Positions 37,017-46,717 of a stretch of 64,000 bases of DNA are shown here, piece after piece. The notes below the pieces were generated by a model, which ran no database searches, was not told the DNA's origin, and worked only from the letters and a program-made list of their open reading frames with translations. The stretch lies in the NCBI RefSeq assembly GCF_013322225.1, contig NZ_JAAMFB010000009.1:1-64000 (forward strand), given 5' to 3'. The DNA is from Agrobacterium larrymoorei. GTDB lineage: Bacteria; Pseudomonadota; Alphaproteobacteria; Rhizobiales; Rhizobiaceae. Positions within the stretch are counted from its first letter, which is position 1. Each line of letters opens with the position of its first letter. A program made the position numbers and the translations under genes.

Positions 37017-37538
37017 ATGTTACCACAGTCAATTGCGGACGAGTTTGATTTCACGCTGGCCATGCCCGGGGAGATTATGGTGCTGCGGGTCTTGGGTGCC
37101 GCTTTTTTCTGCGGCCTGATCGGACTTGAGCGGCAGTTTCGGAAGAATACTGCGGGCATACGCACCAATATGCTCATAGGTGTTGCGGCGGTCGTATTTT
37201 GCATTGTGACTCTTGAGCTGATGCATACCTATGACAACGCCGAAAGCTCTGCGCAGATGGATCCGATCCGTCTGGTGGAAGCAGTTACCGCTGGCATTGC
37301 CTTTCTTGCGGCGGGCGTCGTCGTTTATACCAAAGGCAGCGTTCAGGGACTGACCACCGGCGCAAGCATGTGGCTTTCCGCCTCGATTGGGCTGTCAGTG
37401 GGACTTGGCATCTGGCTGCTGGCTATCGTTGCCACTTCCATAGGTATCGTTGTGCTCTGGTTACTGCGCAAGGGAGAGATCGCCGCCGGTATAAGGGAAC
37501 CATCCTCCGGTGGGGAGAAAACGGATGCCGCCGACTAA
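37017..37538 (+). CDS. MgtC/SapB-family membrane protein
   Basis: A 173-residue protein with four to five membrane segments and the MgtC signature GAAFFCGLIGLERQFRKNTAGIRTNMLIG. It has no long cytoplasmic C-terminal domain, so it is closer to SapB than to full-length virulence MgtC. MgtC proteins act in magnesium-limited or intracellular growth by modulating ATP synthase or phosphate uptake; which applies here is unknown. It follows ppk-ppx on the same strand after 60 bases and converges on the esterase gene. Confidence 0.85.
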   Translation: MLPQSIADEFDFTLAMPGEIMVLRVLGAAFFCGLIGLERQFRKNTAGIRTNMLIGVAAVVFCIVTLELMHTYDNAESSAQMDPIRLVEAVTAGIAFLAAGVVVYTKGSVQGLTTGASMWLSASIGLSVGLGIWLLAIVATSIGIVVLWLLRKGEIAAGIREPSSGGEKTDAAD

Positions 37539-37556
37539 GACAGCACCCGCTTTGGA

Positions 37557-38918
37557 TCACTTCGCGTCGAGCAAGTCCTTGACCTCGAGCACGACGAACT
37601 CGTTGTCGTCTGCTTTGTCCAGCGCACGGCCAGCGGAGAAAGGCAGGTTGTTGTCGTTGCCGACGATGATGTGGTCGGCGTCGACACGATCCACGTTTTC
37701 GATGGTGACGAACGGCATGGCGTAAGTGCCGTTCGCGCTGCCCTGACGCGCCTTATTGTCCGGGTCGGCAACCTTCATGAGATCGATATAGCCGATCTTG
37801 CGGGCGGCCTTGCCGACATTCGCGTCGTTGAACTCGATCTTGTAGATGCGCTTCAACTTGGCTGGTACAGCGAAGCAATTTGCCTCCGGTTTCTTTGGAT
37901 CGGCGCACGCCTGATCAGCGGAACCGGCACCGTTATCGCGCTCGATCACAAGGGCGGTCGCGTCATCCAGCATGTTGAAATCGCCGATGGCTTCGCCACC
38001 CTCTGCCAGCGGGTAAAGCCATGTACGACCTGTCCACGCCTTCGAAGCGACGTCCAGTTCGATGATGCGAAGGCCCGTTGCGCCGTCTTCGGTCTTTTCG
38101 ACCTGACCGTCTGCCGAGTAGAGCGGGCCTTCCAGCAAACCGTAAATCTTCTTTCCATCCTTCGACATCGCCATACCTTCAAAGCCGCCGGAGCGCTTCA
38201 GGTTGAAAGCAGGCAGCTTCTGGGTAGGATTGCCGGGCAGAGTAAGCATCGGATTGTCGGGTGACTTTACTTCGATATCGCCAGCCTTGGTCGCAATCAC
38301 ATCCGTCAGCTTGCCGTCGCGGGTAAACTTCAGAATATAGGGTCCAAACTCTTCGCCGACCCAGAAACCATCTGCGACAGGCTGAATCGATTCAACATCG
38401 AAATCCGCACCCGTAAGGTAACGTTTTTCCGAGCCTTCCATAACGATGGGGAAGGGGGCCTTTTTGTCCGGGTCGGACAGGAATACGGTTTCCTGCGCTT
38501 CGACCTTGCCGTTGTCCCAATCAAATTTCAGGTGGTGCAACATCAGCATTGCGTCGCTGGAGTTCAGCTTTGAGCCGAAACCGTTATCGGAAAGGCTCCA
38601 GAACGTGCCGTCATCCATGGCCTTAATGCCTGAGAAACCCTGCATCGGCTGACCATCGAACGGCATGGAAAGACCTGTTGCGCGCACGCCATCTTTTCCT
38701 GGCACGGTGCCGAGACCTTCTGCACGCTTGCGATCCGCCGTCGTGAACTTGGCGGACGTCTTCAGATGTTCCGGTGCATCTGCCGGAGCGGCGATAATGG
38801 TGTTTGCGGGGAGCATGGCTTGAGAAACGAGCTTTGCCGGAAATTCTTTCTCCGCGGCAAACGCGGAGAGGCTGCCGAGCGTCAGAAACACCGCGGAAGA
38901 AAGAAGGGTCTTTTTCAT
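37557..38918 (-). CDS. Exported esterase-like activity of phytase family protein
   Basis: A 453-residue protein with a Sec signal peptide (MKKTLLSSAVFLTLGSLSAF, cut after AFA). The mature part is a beta-propeller-type phytase-like domain, with GQPMQGFSGIKAMDDGTFWS and SDNGFGSK near residue 100 and FVTIENVDRVDADHIIVGNDNNLP at the end (broken here only for description). Proteins of this group are annotated as phytase-like esterases and act in the periplasm or outside. The role in phosphate scavenging is plausible because ppk-ppx lies next door, but no activity is shown by sequence. Confidence 0.82.
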   Translation of the reverse strand: MKKTLLSSAVFLTLGSLSAFAAEKEFPAKLVSQAMLPANTIIAAPADAPEHLKTSAKFTTADRKRAEGLGTVPGKDGVRATGLSMPFDGQPMQGFSGIKAMDDGTFWSLSDNGFGSKLNSSDAMLMLHHLKFDWDNGKVEAQETVFLSDPDKKAPFPIVMEGSEKRYLTGADFDVESIQPVADGFWVGEEFGPYILKFTRDGKLTDVIATKAGDIEVKSPDNPMLTLPGNPTQKLPAFNLKRSGGFEGMAMSKDGKKIYGLLEGPLYSADGQVEKTEDGATGLRIIELDVASKAWTGRTWLYPLAEGGEAIGDFNMLDDATALVIERDNGAGSADQACADPKKPEANCFAVPAKLKRIYKIEFNDANVGKAARKIGYIDLMKVADPDNKARQGSANGTYAMPFVTIENVDRVDADHIIVGNDNNLPFSAGRALDKADDNEFVVLEVKDLLDAK

Positions 38919-39028
38919 GAAACACCTGTTGGTTTGCGAATTGTGGCGCAGCGACCGATAGGTGCGGTTTGTGACAGCCGTGTAATGACGTGTTGAACGT
39001 TTGATGAAGCTTTCTTAGCGGATGTTGA

Positions 39029-40051
39029 TCAGAGCGCTGCTTGTCGGCTTAACGCACAGACCCCTAGCGTCTGACCGCGCCCTTTTACAGCATGTTCGCC
39101 CAGATATTCGCTCTTAACGCCTTTGGGTAACAGCAGTTGGTGCGCGAGGTCGGACGATATCAGGATTGGATGACCGAGCATCTTGCTGAGTGATTCCAGC
39201 CGGGCTGTGGTGTTTACCGTATCTCCGAAATAGGTGATCTTGTGGTGATCTACGCCTATCTCGGCGGTGATGACCGGGCCACCGTGGATAGCAAAGCGCA
39301 GTTTCGGGACCGTGCCGAAGTCGGCAAGCCATGTGGCACGGCTGCTTTCGATTTCTGCCAGAATATCGAACACGCAGTTGATGCAGGCGGCACGACGAAT
39401 TGCCAGATGATAAGGCCAGGTGATGATGGCCGCATCGCCGATATAATCGTCGATTACGCCGCCATGCCGCCTGACCGGAGCGGCGTATGCAGAAAACAGC
39501 TCGCCAAGAAACTCCTGCGCTTTGAGATCGCCATTTGTTTCCGCGAACGAAGTTGAGCCAACGACATCGATGAAAAGGAATACGCGTTCTTCGCTGACCG
39601 GTCGGCGGTAGCGTCCAAGAATGAGATCGATAAAGATATCCCGACCGAGCAATTCGCGGACGCGCATGATGAAGACGATGATTGCGCATACGCCAAGGGT
39701 GAATACCAAGGTTTGCACTTCGGCATGAACTGCGCGTTTCCACGTTACCGGGAAAACTCCGGTAGCCCACAAGATTGTGCCACCGAGGCCGAAACCGCAG
39801 AAAACGAGGATGACGTAGATGACCATGCCGACAGCGATATAGGCGGGCGTGGGCAGCATGCTGATGCGCCGCGAAAGACCCGGCATGATGTGGCCGCGCT
39901 CGAATGCCAGAATGGGCGCACAGGCAAACAGCGCATAGGTGGCGCCGATCAATGCTCCACCGCCATATTCCAGAAATGCGTAGACGACACCGCTTCCCGC
40001 AACAGCCAGAAACAGGACGACATAGTCGAGCATTGCGAGAATTTTTCTCAT
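39029..40051 (-). CDS. Membrane-bound class III adenylate/guanylate cyclase
   Basis: About 340 residues. The N-terminal half has five or six membrane helices (YVVLFLAVAGSGVVYAF, PAYIAVGMVIYVILVF). The C-terminal catalytic domain starts near RRPVSEERVFLFIDVVGS and has the first metal aspartate there, the second in IDDYIGDAAII, and the transition-state Asn/Arg in GDTVNTTARLE. It would make cAMP or cGMP; substrate-specifying residues are not clear by eye. Rhizobial genomes have many such cyclases. I start at the ATG directly before the first helix; the frame is open 65 codons upstream without recognisable sequence. Confidence 0.85.
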   Translation of the reverse strand: MRKILAMLDYVVLFLAVAGSGVVYAFLEYGGGALIGATYALFACAPILAFERGHIMPGLSRRISMLPTPAYIAVGMVIYVILVFCGFGLGGTILWATGVFPVTWKRAVHAEVQTLVFTLGVCAIIVFIMRVRELLGRDIFIDLILGRYRRPVSEERVFLFIDVVGSTSFAETNGDLKAQEFLGELFSAYAAPVRRHGGVIDDYIGDAAIITWPYHLAIRRAACINCVFDILAEIESSRATWLADFGTVPKLRFAIHGGPVITAEIGVDHHKITYFGDTVNTTARLESLSKMLGHPILISSDLAHQLLLPKGVKSEYLGEHAVKGRGQTLGVCALSRQAAL

Positions 40052-40266
40052 GAAGAGCCTAGGTAATAGAAAAATGATCGAAGCCGCTTCCCCCAAAGCG
40101 CCTTCCGTGATTCCTGACGACGATGACATTAGTGTGGAAGGGGCACTGCAAAAAGTGACCATTCCGTAAGATATGAAACGTGCAGGCAGATACGCTAAAC
40201 TACCCAAGCTTGGCTTACGGTAGACGGGTGCGAGCCAAGCGCGCAAACGAAGACTGCTATCGCTGA

Positions 40267-41418
40267 CTATGCGGGTAGCTCGACAGCTTCGACCTTCTTG
40301 CCTGCGAAGCGAAGAGCGACCTCGCCGCGAATGAGCTTAAGCGCGGGCTCTCCGAACAGATCGCGACGCCAGCCGGAAAGAGCGGGCACTTCGGCCTTCT
40401 CGCCCTCGGATGCGATCTTGTCCAGATCGTCGCTGTTGGCGATAACCTTGGCAGCAACGCCATGCTTGTCGGCGGTAAGCTTCAACAAAACCTTTAGCAA
40501 CTCTACTGCTGCACCGGTGCCTTCCGGTGAATGGCTCTGGCGCGGTGGATGCGGCATTTCCGACTTAGGCAGGGCAAGTGCGGCGTTCACGGTTTCGATG
40601 ATCGCCGTACCGGCGGCGGAGCGCTCCCAGCCCCTAGGCACGGTGCGCAACCGCGACAGTGCCTCGGCATCCTTGGGCTGCTGCTGCGCAATCTCAAAAA
40701 TCGCATCGTCCTTCAGAACCCGTGAACGTGGAACGTTGCGGGAGCGCGCTTCGCGTTCACGCCAAGCGGCGATGAATTTCAGAATTGCCAGCTCTGCCGG
40801 TTTGCGCAAGCGCGACTTCAACCGCAGCCACGCATCGTCGGGATGCATGTCGTAGGTTTCTGTGGATTCCAGAATGTCCATCTCCTCCTTCAGCCAGAAA
40901 GAGCGGCCTTCGCGCTCCAGCTGGGCTTTGAGGGACAGATAAACGTCGCGCAGATGGGTCACGTCGGCCAGCGCGTAATCCAGCTGCTTCTCTGACAATG
41001 GACGGCGGCTCCAGTCTGTGAAGCGCGAGGATTTGTCGATCTGGACGTTCTTTATCTTCTGGACGAGTTGATCGTAGGAAATCGAATCGCCAAAACCGCA
41101 GACCATGGCCGCAACCTGCGTGTCGAAGATCGGATGCGGGATAAGGCCGCCGAGATGGTGGATGATCTCGATATCCTGCCGCGCCGCGTGGAAAACCTTC
41201 ACGACACTGGCATCGGCCATCAACTCGAACAGTGGGGACAGATCTATGCCTTTTGCAAGCGGGTCGACCAGCACTTCGAGAGTGGGACTCGCCATCTGCA
41301 CAAGACAAAGCTCGGGCCAGAAAGTCGTCTCTCGAAGGAATTCAGTATCGATGGTAATGAATTCGGATTTCGCCAACTCCTTGCAGGCATCGGCGAGTGC
41401 TGCTGTCGTGTCAATCAT
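40267..41418 (-). CDS. rnd: Ribonuclease D
   Basis: A 383-residue 3'-5' exoribonuclease for tRNA and stable RNA maturation. The DEDDy exonuclease motifs are complete: ITIDTEFLRE (D24, E26), VKVFHAARQDIEII, and YALADVTHLRDVY. An HRDC domain follows (LAILKFIAAWREREARSRNVP), then the rhizobial C-terminal tail. Transcribed divergently from aspS. Confidence 0.94.
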   Translation of the reverse strand: MIDTTAALADACKELAKSEFITIDTEFLRETTFWPELCLVQMASPTLEVLVDPLAKGIDLSPLFELMADASVVKVFHAARQDIEIIHHLGGLIPHPIFDTQVAAMVCGFGDSISYDQLVQKIKNVQIDKSSRFTDWSRRPLSEKQLDYALADVTHLRDVYLSLKAQLEREGRSFWLKEEMDILESTETYDMHPDDAWLRLKSRLRKPAELAILKFIAAWREREARSRNVPRSRVLKDDAIFEIAQQQPKDAEALSRLRTVPRGWERSAAGTAIIETVNAALALPKSEMPHPPRQSHSPEGTGAAVELLKVLLKLTADKHGVAAKVIANSDDLDKIASEGEKAEVPALSGWRRDLFGEPALKLIRGEVALRFAGKKVEAVELPA

Positions 41419-41712
41419 TGTTCGGCCAGTCCAGGAAAAGTATCCGTCTTACTTTCCCTTTGAGCAGCTTATGTCAATATGAACGGCGGGTTTCTCCGTT
41501 CTTTGCTGCATCTTTCCTCTGTTCTCTGGTCTATTTGGCGTGGATTACGCTCCTTTCATCGCGCTCGGATGAGCGAGAACGACGAGAGACGCGGCAAGTG
41601 GAAAAGCCCTTTGATTGCGCTTTTTCTTGACAAATCGGGTCAGCCATGCGCTTTTCCGCCCAATTTCGAAAGTGCGGCTTTATATGGCCGCTGCATGCTT
41701 CAGGATATCATT

Positions 41713-43503
41713 ATGCATCGTTACCGCAGCCACACCTGTGCCGCTCTCCGCAAGTCGCATGTCGGCGAGACCGTTCGTCTTTCCGGCTGGGTTCACCGCG
41801 TGCGAGATCATGGCGGCGTCCTCTTCATCGACCTTCGCGATCATTACGGCATCACCCAGGTTGTTGCCGATCCCGACAGCCCTGCCTTCAAGACTGCCGA
41901 AGTCGTGCGTGGCGAATGGGTCATCCGTATCGATGGCCTGGTGAAGGCGCGTTCGGAAGACACCGTCAACAAAGGCATGGCGACCGGCGAAATCGAGCTT
42001 TACGCGCAGGAGATCGAAATTCTCGGCGTTGCCAAGGAACTGCCGTTGCCGGTGTTCGGTGAGCCTGAATACCCGGAAGACGTTCGCCTGAAGTATCGCT
42101 TCCTCGATCTTCGCCGCGAAACGCTGCACAAGAACATCGTCAAGCGCACGCAGATCATTTCCGCCATGCGCAACGGGATGGCAGAGGCAGGCTTTGCCGA
42201 ATATACCACGCCGATCCTGACGGCATCCTCGCCGGAAGGCGCGCGCGACTTCCTCGTGCCATCCCGTATTCATGAAGGCAAGTTCTTCGCGCTGCCGCAG
42301 GCGCCGCAGCAGTACAAGCAGCTGCTGATGGTTGCCGGTTTCGACCGCTACTTCCAGATCGCACCGTGCTTCCGCGATGAAGACCCGCGTGCAGACCGTC
42401 TGCCGGGCGAGTTCTACCAGCTCGACGTGGAAATGAGCTTCGTGACCCAGGAAGACGTCTGGGAAACCATGGAGCCGATGATGACATCGGTTCTGGAGCA
42501 GTTTGCCGGAGGCAAGCCGGTAACGAAGCAGTGGCCGCGCATTCCTTACGACGAAGCGATCCGCAAATACGGTTCCGACAAGCCGGACCTGCGCAACCCG
42601 ATCGTCATGCAGGCCGTGACCGACCATTTTGCCGGTTCAGGCTTCAAGGTCTTCGCAAACATGATCGCGTCTAACCCCAAGGTCGAAGTATGGGCAATCC
42701 CGGCCAAGACCGGCGGAAGCCGTGCATTCTGCGACCGCATGAATGCGTGGGCGCAGTCCACCGGCCAGCCCGGTCTGGGCTATATCTTCTGGAAGGAAGA
42801 AGACGGCAAGATCGCAGGCTCCGGCCCGCTGGCGAAGAACATCGGCGAAGAGCGCACCGAAGCGCTGCGTGTACAGCTCGGTCTCGAAGCTGGCGACGCC
42901 TGCTTCTTTGTCGCTGGCGATCCCGCGAAGTTCTACAAGTTTGCCGGTGAAGCGCGCACGCGTGCTGGCGAGGAACTGAACCTCGTTGACCGCGACCGTT
43001 TTGAGCTTTGCTGGATCGTGGACTTCCCATTCTTCGAATACAATGAAGAAGAAAAGAAGATCGACTTTGCGCATAACCCGTTCTCCATGCCGCAGGGCGG
43101 AATGGAAGCGCTGGATGGTCAGGACCCGCTGTCGATCAAGGCTTACCAGTATGACGCGGTCTGCAACGGCTTTGAAATCGCTTCCGGCTCGATCCGTAAC
43201 CAATCTCCCGAGTTGATGGTCAAGGCCTTCGAAAAGGTAGGCCTGTCGCAGAGCGACGTGGAAGAGCGCTTCGGCGGACTCTACCGCGCATTCCAGTATG
43301 GCGCTCCTCCGCATGGCGGTTGCGCATTCGGCATCGACCGCGTGGTCATGTTGCTCGTTGGCGCGAAAAACCTGCGTGAAATCACGCTGTTCCCGATGAA
43401 CCAGCAGGCGCAGGATCTTCTGATGAACGCGCCTTCGCCCGCATCGCCAACGCAGCTTCGCGAATTGGCGCTGCGCGTGGTGCCGTCGGCCAAGAAGGAT
43501 TGA
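41713..43503 (+). CDS. aspS: Aspartyl-tRNA synthetase
   Basis: A 596-residue class II synthetase of the bacterial type. An OB-fold anticodon-binding domain opens it ([20 protein letters not shown]), followed by the catalytic core with motif 2 ([19 protein letters not shown]), the bacterial GAD insertion, and motif 3 ([19 protein letters not shown]). It charges tRNA-Asp and, in bacteria lacking asparaginyl-tRNA synthetase, also tRNA-Asn. The start is the ATG opening [16 protein letters not shown]; an in-frame extension of 78 codons upstream has no synthetase character. The 294-base gap upstream shows no second gene. A strong terminator follows. Confidence 0.95.
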   Translation: MHRYRSHTCAALRKSHVGETVRLSGWVHRVRDHGGVLFIDLRDHYGITQVVADPDSPAFKTAEVVRGEWVIRIDGLVKARSEDTVNKGMATGEIELYAQEIEILGVAKELPLPVFGEPEYPEDVRLKYRFLDLRRETLHKNIVKRTQIISAMRNGMAEAGFAEYTTPILTASSPEGARDFLVPSRIHEGKFFALPQAPQQYKQLLMVAGFDRYFQIAPCFRDEDPRADRLPGEFYQLDVEMSFVTQEDVWETMEPMMTSVLEQFAGGKPVTKQWPRIPYDEAIRKYGSDKPDLRNPIVMQAVTDHFAGSGFKVFANMIASNPKVEVWAIPAKTGGSRAFCDRMNAWAQSTGQPGLGYIFWKEEDGKIAGSGPLAKNIGEERTEALRVQLGLEAGDACFFVAGDPAKFYKFAGEARTRAGEELNLVDRDRFELCWIVDFPFFEYNEEEKKIDFAHNPFSMPQGGMEALDGQDPLSIKAYQYDAVCNGFEIASGSIRNQSPELMVKAFEKVGLSQSDVEERFGGLYRAFQYGAPPHGGCAFGIDRVVMLLVGAKNLREITLFPMNQQAQDLLMNAPSPASPTQLRELALRVVPSAKKD

Positions 43504-43530
43504 GTATCCTTTAGCCCTGAACATCTGATC

Positions 43531-43566
43531 AACGGCGGTCATTATCAATGACCGCCGTTTTTTTTG
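43531..43566 (+). terminator. Rho-independent terminator after aspS
   Basis: Perfect 13-bp stem AACGGCGGTCATT/AATGACCGCCGTT, loop ATC, followed by a run of nine T. It separates aspS from the SulP gene and its leader. Confidence 0.95.
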
Positions 43567-43633
43567 TAGTCAGATGCATAGATATTATCGCGGCTTGATA
43601 GGGCGGGCACTTACCGTTATACAGTGCGCACTC

Positions 43634-43763
43634 ACCACGGACCCGGTGAAACTCCGGGTGGCTCTTCTGGCCGCCGATCCGCCAGACAACGCAAAGCACC
43701 ATTGAAGTTTAAGCTCCCGAGACTTTCGTCCGGCTGGTGCGTAGATATTTGCGAAAAAATCCT
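43634..43763 (+). ncRNA. Structured 5' leader of the SulP gene, possible cis-regulatory RNA
   Basis: After the aspS terminator the leader holds two compact hairpins in a row. ACCCGG/CCGGGT with a 7-base loop is at 43641-43659, and TCTGGC/GCCAGA with a 9-base loop is at 43666-43686; about 75 bases of open sequence follow before the ATG. I recall a Rhizobiales RNA motif (sul1) described upstream of sulfate-transporter genes. Whether this is an example cannot be decided without a covariance-model search. Confidence 0.4.
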
Positions 43764-45245
43764 ATGAACAGACTTCAAGCCTACAAGCGTGAGTGGTTTT
43801 CGAACATTCGCGCCGATGTACTTTCCGGCATCGTCGTTGCCCTTGCCCTCATTCCAGAAGCAATAGGCTTCTCGGTTATCGCCGGTGTCGATCCCAAGAT
43901 TGGGCTCTTCGCTTCCTTCGCCATCGCCTGCGTGTCCGCCTTTGTCGGCGGCAGGCCCGGCATGATCTCTGCCGCAACTGCTGCAACAGCGGTTTTGATG
44001 GTGACCTTGGTCAAGGAGCACGGTCTGCAATATCTCTTTGCCGCCACCATTCTGATGGGCATCCTGCAAATTCTGGCTGGCTTTGCAAAACTCGGACGGC
44101 TGATGCGCTTCGTTTCGAAGTCGGTGATGACCGGGTTCGTCAATTCACTGGCGATCCTGATCTTCATGGCGCAGTTACCGGAACTGATCGGTGTGCCCTT
44201 GCAAACATACGCCATGATCGCTGTAGGACTGGCGATCATCTATCTCTTCCCGTTTGTCACCAAGGCGATTCCATCGCCCCTTGTTGCGATTGGCGTTCTG
44301 ACAGCCTTGGCATTTTATGGGGGCATGGATATTCGCACCGTTGGCGATCTTGGCGAGTTGCCCTCAACACTGCCTATATTCGCCCTGCCGCAAGTGCCGC
44401 TGACATTCGAAACCCTCCAGATCATTTTCCCTTATTCCGCAGCGCTTGCTGCCGTTGGCCTGCTCGAATCCCTGCTGACCGCACAGATCGTTGACGAAAG
44501 AACGGATACGTCGAGCAATAAGAGTCAGGAGTGCATAGGGCAGGGCGCAAGCAACATCGCGTCGGCCTGCATTGGCGGAATGGGCGGATGCGCGATGATC
44601 GGCCAGTCCGTCATCAATGTCACATCGGGCGGGCGGGGGCGGCTGTCGACATTCGTCGCCGGGGCGTTCCTGCTGTTTCTGATTTTGGTGCTGGACGATA
44701 TCGTTCGTATCATTCCCATGGCAGCACTGGTCGCGGTGATGATCATGGTCTCGATTGGAACCTTCTCATGGCGCTCCATCACTGACCTACGCAGAAATCC
44801 GCTCTCCTCCAGCATCGTCATGCTCGCAACCGTCATCACCGTGGTGGCGACCCATGATCTGGCCAAGGGCGTTCTCGTCGGCGTACTGCTCTCCGGCGTG
44901 TTCTTTGCGGGTAAGGTTGCCAAGCTTTTCCACGTCCGTTCCGGCCTCAGCGCGGATGGGCGGGAGCGTATTTACAGCGTCACGGGCCAGATATTCTTCG
45001 CATCGACGGAAAGCTTCGTCGCCGCCTTCGATTTTCTGGATGAGGTGGACGCGGTCACGATCGACGTTTCCGATGCCCACTTATGGGACATTTCGGCAGT
45101 CGGTGCGCTGGACAAGGTCGTGATGAAATTCCGCGCCAAGGGAAAGATCGTTCATGTGAAGGGCGTCAATGCCGCGAGCGCCCACATGATCGACCGTTTT
45201 GCGCTTCACGACAAGGATGGCAACGCAGCGCCGTCTCTGCACTGA
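43764..45245 (+). CDS. SulP-family anion transporter with STAS domain
   Basis: A 493-residue secondary transporter. The first half has the SulP membrane core, about 12-14 helices, with the family stretch [20 protein letters not shown] and the N-terminal [12 protein letters not shown]. The C-terminal 100 residues form a STAS domain ([20 protein letters not shown]). SulP proteins carry sulfate, bicarbonate or dicarboxylates; the substrate here is not determined, although the hairpin leader may point to sulfate. Start at the ATG; a GTG nine codons earlier is possible. Confidence 0.88.
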   Translation: MNRLQAYKREWFSNIRADVLSGIVVALALIPEAIGFSVIAGVDPKIGLFASFAIACVSAFVGGRPGMISAATAATAVLMVTLVKEHGLQYLFAATILMGILQILAGFAKLGRLMRFVSKSVMTGFVNSLAILIFMAQLPELIGVPLQTYAMIAVGLAIIYLFPFVTKAIPSPLVAIGVLTALAFYGGMDIRTVGDLGELPSTLPIFALPQVPLTFETLQIIFPYSAALAAVGLLESLLTAQIVDERTDTSSNKSQECIGQGASNIASACIGGMGGCAMIGQSVINVTSGGRGRLSTFVAGAFLLFLILVLDDIVRIIPMAALVAVMIMVSIGTFSWRSITDLRRNPLSSSIVMLATVITVVATHDLAKGVLVGVLLSGVFFAGKVAKLFHVRSGLSADGRERIYSVTGQIFFASTESFVAAFDFLDEVDAVTIDVSDAHLWDISAVGALDKVVMKFRAKGKIVHVKGVNAASAHMIDRFALHDKDGNAAPSLH

Positions 45246-45249
45246 CCAA

Positions 45250-45286
45250 GAAAAAGCCCCGGAAACATGTTTGCTTCCGGGGCTTC
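45250..45286. terminator. Bidirectional terminator after the SulP gene
   Basis: Stem AAGCCCCGGAA/TTCCGGGGCTT with a 10-base loop, preceded by A-run and followed by T-rich sequence, between converging genes. Confidence 0.9.
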
Positions 45287-45310
45287 TGACTGTTGAAATC
45301 GGCAAGCGGA

Positions 45311-46501
45311 CTATTCGTTCGCCGTAACGGTGACACCCAGCACTTGCGGAAGGGTGTTTGGCGCACCCATTGCAGCGCCCATGATCATCGGAAACGGAAC
45401 CGGTTTTTCCGGAGCCGCCGTGACGGTGAAGTTCTTCGGATCGTCGATGTACGTATTGACCGCTGCCGAAACGGCGTTCTGCAATTCAGGAACGTTAAGC
45501 TGCGCCATCATAAGTGGCACCATGCCCTTGATTGTCTGCGCCAGCTGTTCGCTGGTCATACCCTGCTCGCCTGCCGCGTAGTCGATTGCTCGTTTGGTGA
45601 TGCTGGCATCATCGAAGCTGATTTCTGCGTTGATGAAGCTAAGTTGCTGCATGAGGCCAAGCATCGCAAGCCCGAACGCCTGGTCTGCCTGCTCCTTGTT
45701 CGGATTGGATGCTTGCGCTTTCACGGCATCCTGCATCGACTTGATGAAGCCAAGCGTATAGCCGGAGAAGCCGAAGGACATGTTGAGGCGGCCGATATCG
45801 GTCAGGTCCAGCGCATATTCATCGATGCTGATCGTGCCCGGCGCGATTTCCCAGGAGCCGGACATGGTCAACTCACCGGCGAGCTGCTGAACCTTCAGCT
45901 TGTCGATGGCTTCCTTGGCTTTCGGATCCGTTACGCCGCTCAGGTCTGCCTTGAAACCCGATGCGTTGAGGTCGAAACCGATCGTGCTGTCGTCCTCGCT
46001 ACGCGTCATCGTGGACGAGGTTTCTTCCAGCGAGAAGCTTTCCTTGCCATCGACCTTGATCGAAACCGGTCCGCTGTGGGCCTCGTCGTAGAACAGCATC
46101 GAATCCAGCGTGCCGGTGGTGGCATCCGCCGGAACCACGACGCCGGTCATGTAGATGTCGGAGACATCTACAGAGATGTTCTTTTCGGCGTAGTTGATGT
46201 TCTCGAAGCTCATCTTCTCGATATTGTAACCGCCATTGTCTTCCTCAACGCCTTCCAGCGTGACGTTGCCGACGGGAACGCTTTGTTCCTTGGCGGCGGT
46301 TGCATGGAAGGTTACGCCGCTCAAGGTAACGGTTGTGCCGTTGACCGCGATGGATTTTGCAGCGATTTCCGCACCCTGAACGTGGTATGCAGCATTTATC
46401 TTCTTCAGAACGTCTGCGCCATCGAGTGCGAATGCCGGTGACGCGAATGCTACGGCTGCCGCACTGGCCAGCAGAAAATGACGGGTGGCTTCAAGTCTCA
46501 T
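45311..46501 (-). CDS. Exported protein of unknown function
   Basis: I do not recognise a family with confidence. The 396-residue protein has a signal peptide (RHFLLASAAAVAFASPAFA, cut before LDGADV). The mature protein alternates hydrophobic and polar residues in long beta-rich stretches (NVTLEGVEEDNGGYNIEKMS, GFDLNASGFKADLSGV), and is acidic and almost free of cysteine. The pattern is like periplasmic lipid-transfer or AsmA/DUF945-like repeats, but that is only an impression. It stands alone between the SulP terminator and the divergent parC gene. Confidence 0.75.
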   Translation of the reverse strand: MRLEATRHFLLASAAAVAFASPAFALDGADVLKKINAAYHVQGAEIAAKSIAVNGTTVTLSGVTFHATAAKEQSVPVGNVTLEGVEEDNGGYNIEKMSFENINYAEKNISVDVSDIYMTGVVVPADATTGTLDSMLFYDEAHSGPVSIKVDGKESFSLEETSSTMTRSEDDSTIGFDLNASGFKADLSGVTDPKAKEAIDKLKVQQLAGELTMSGSWEIAPGTISIDEYALDLTDIGRLNMSFGFSGYTLGFIKSMQDAVKAQASNPNKEQADQAFGLAMLGLMQQLSFINAEISFDDASITKRAIDYAAGEQGMTSEQLAQTIKGMVPLMMAQLNVPELQNAVSAAVNTYIDDPKNFTVTAAPEKPVPFPMIMGAAMGAPNTLPQVLGVTVTANE

Positions 46502-46717
46502 TCTGTCTCATCCCTTGTAGGTGCGAAAATCTGCTATGCGAAAAATCGGAATCATCTATTGATTGCAACGGTCTGTTGCATTCGTATTTCTGTACGAATG
46601 GCCGAATTGCGGCATGAAAACAAGATTAACGAAAAATATAAGCGGAAGCGGCCTCATCCACAGGGTAAAAAGCCCGGTTTCCTTGATGGGAATCGCCATT
46701 TCCGCTAGTCAAGCGGC

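Noticed and set aside
40208-40240. 8-bp inverted repeat GCTTGGCT/AGCCAAGC downstream of rnd
   Set aside because: The 17-base loop and missing T-run make a terminator doubtful; likely chance or a weak structure.
41479-41712. N-terminal extension of aspS by 78 codons
   Set aside because: The extra residues have no synthetase character, and the family start lies at 41713.
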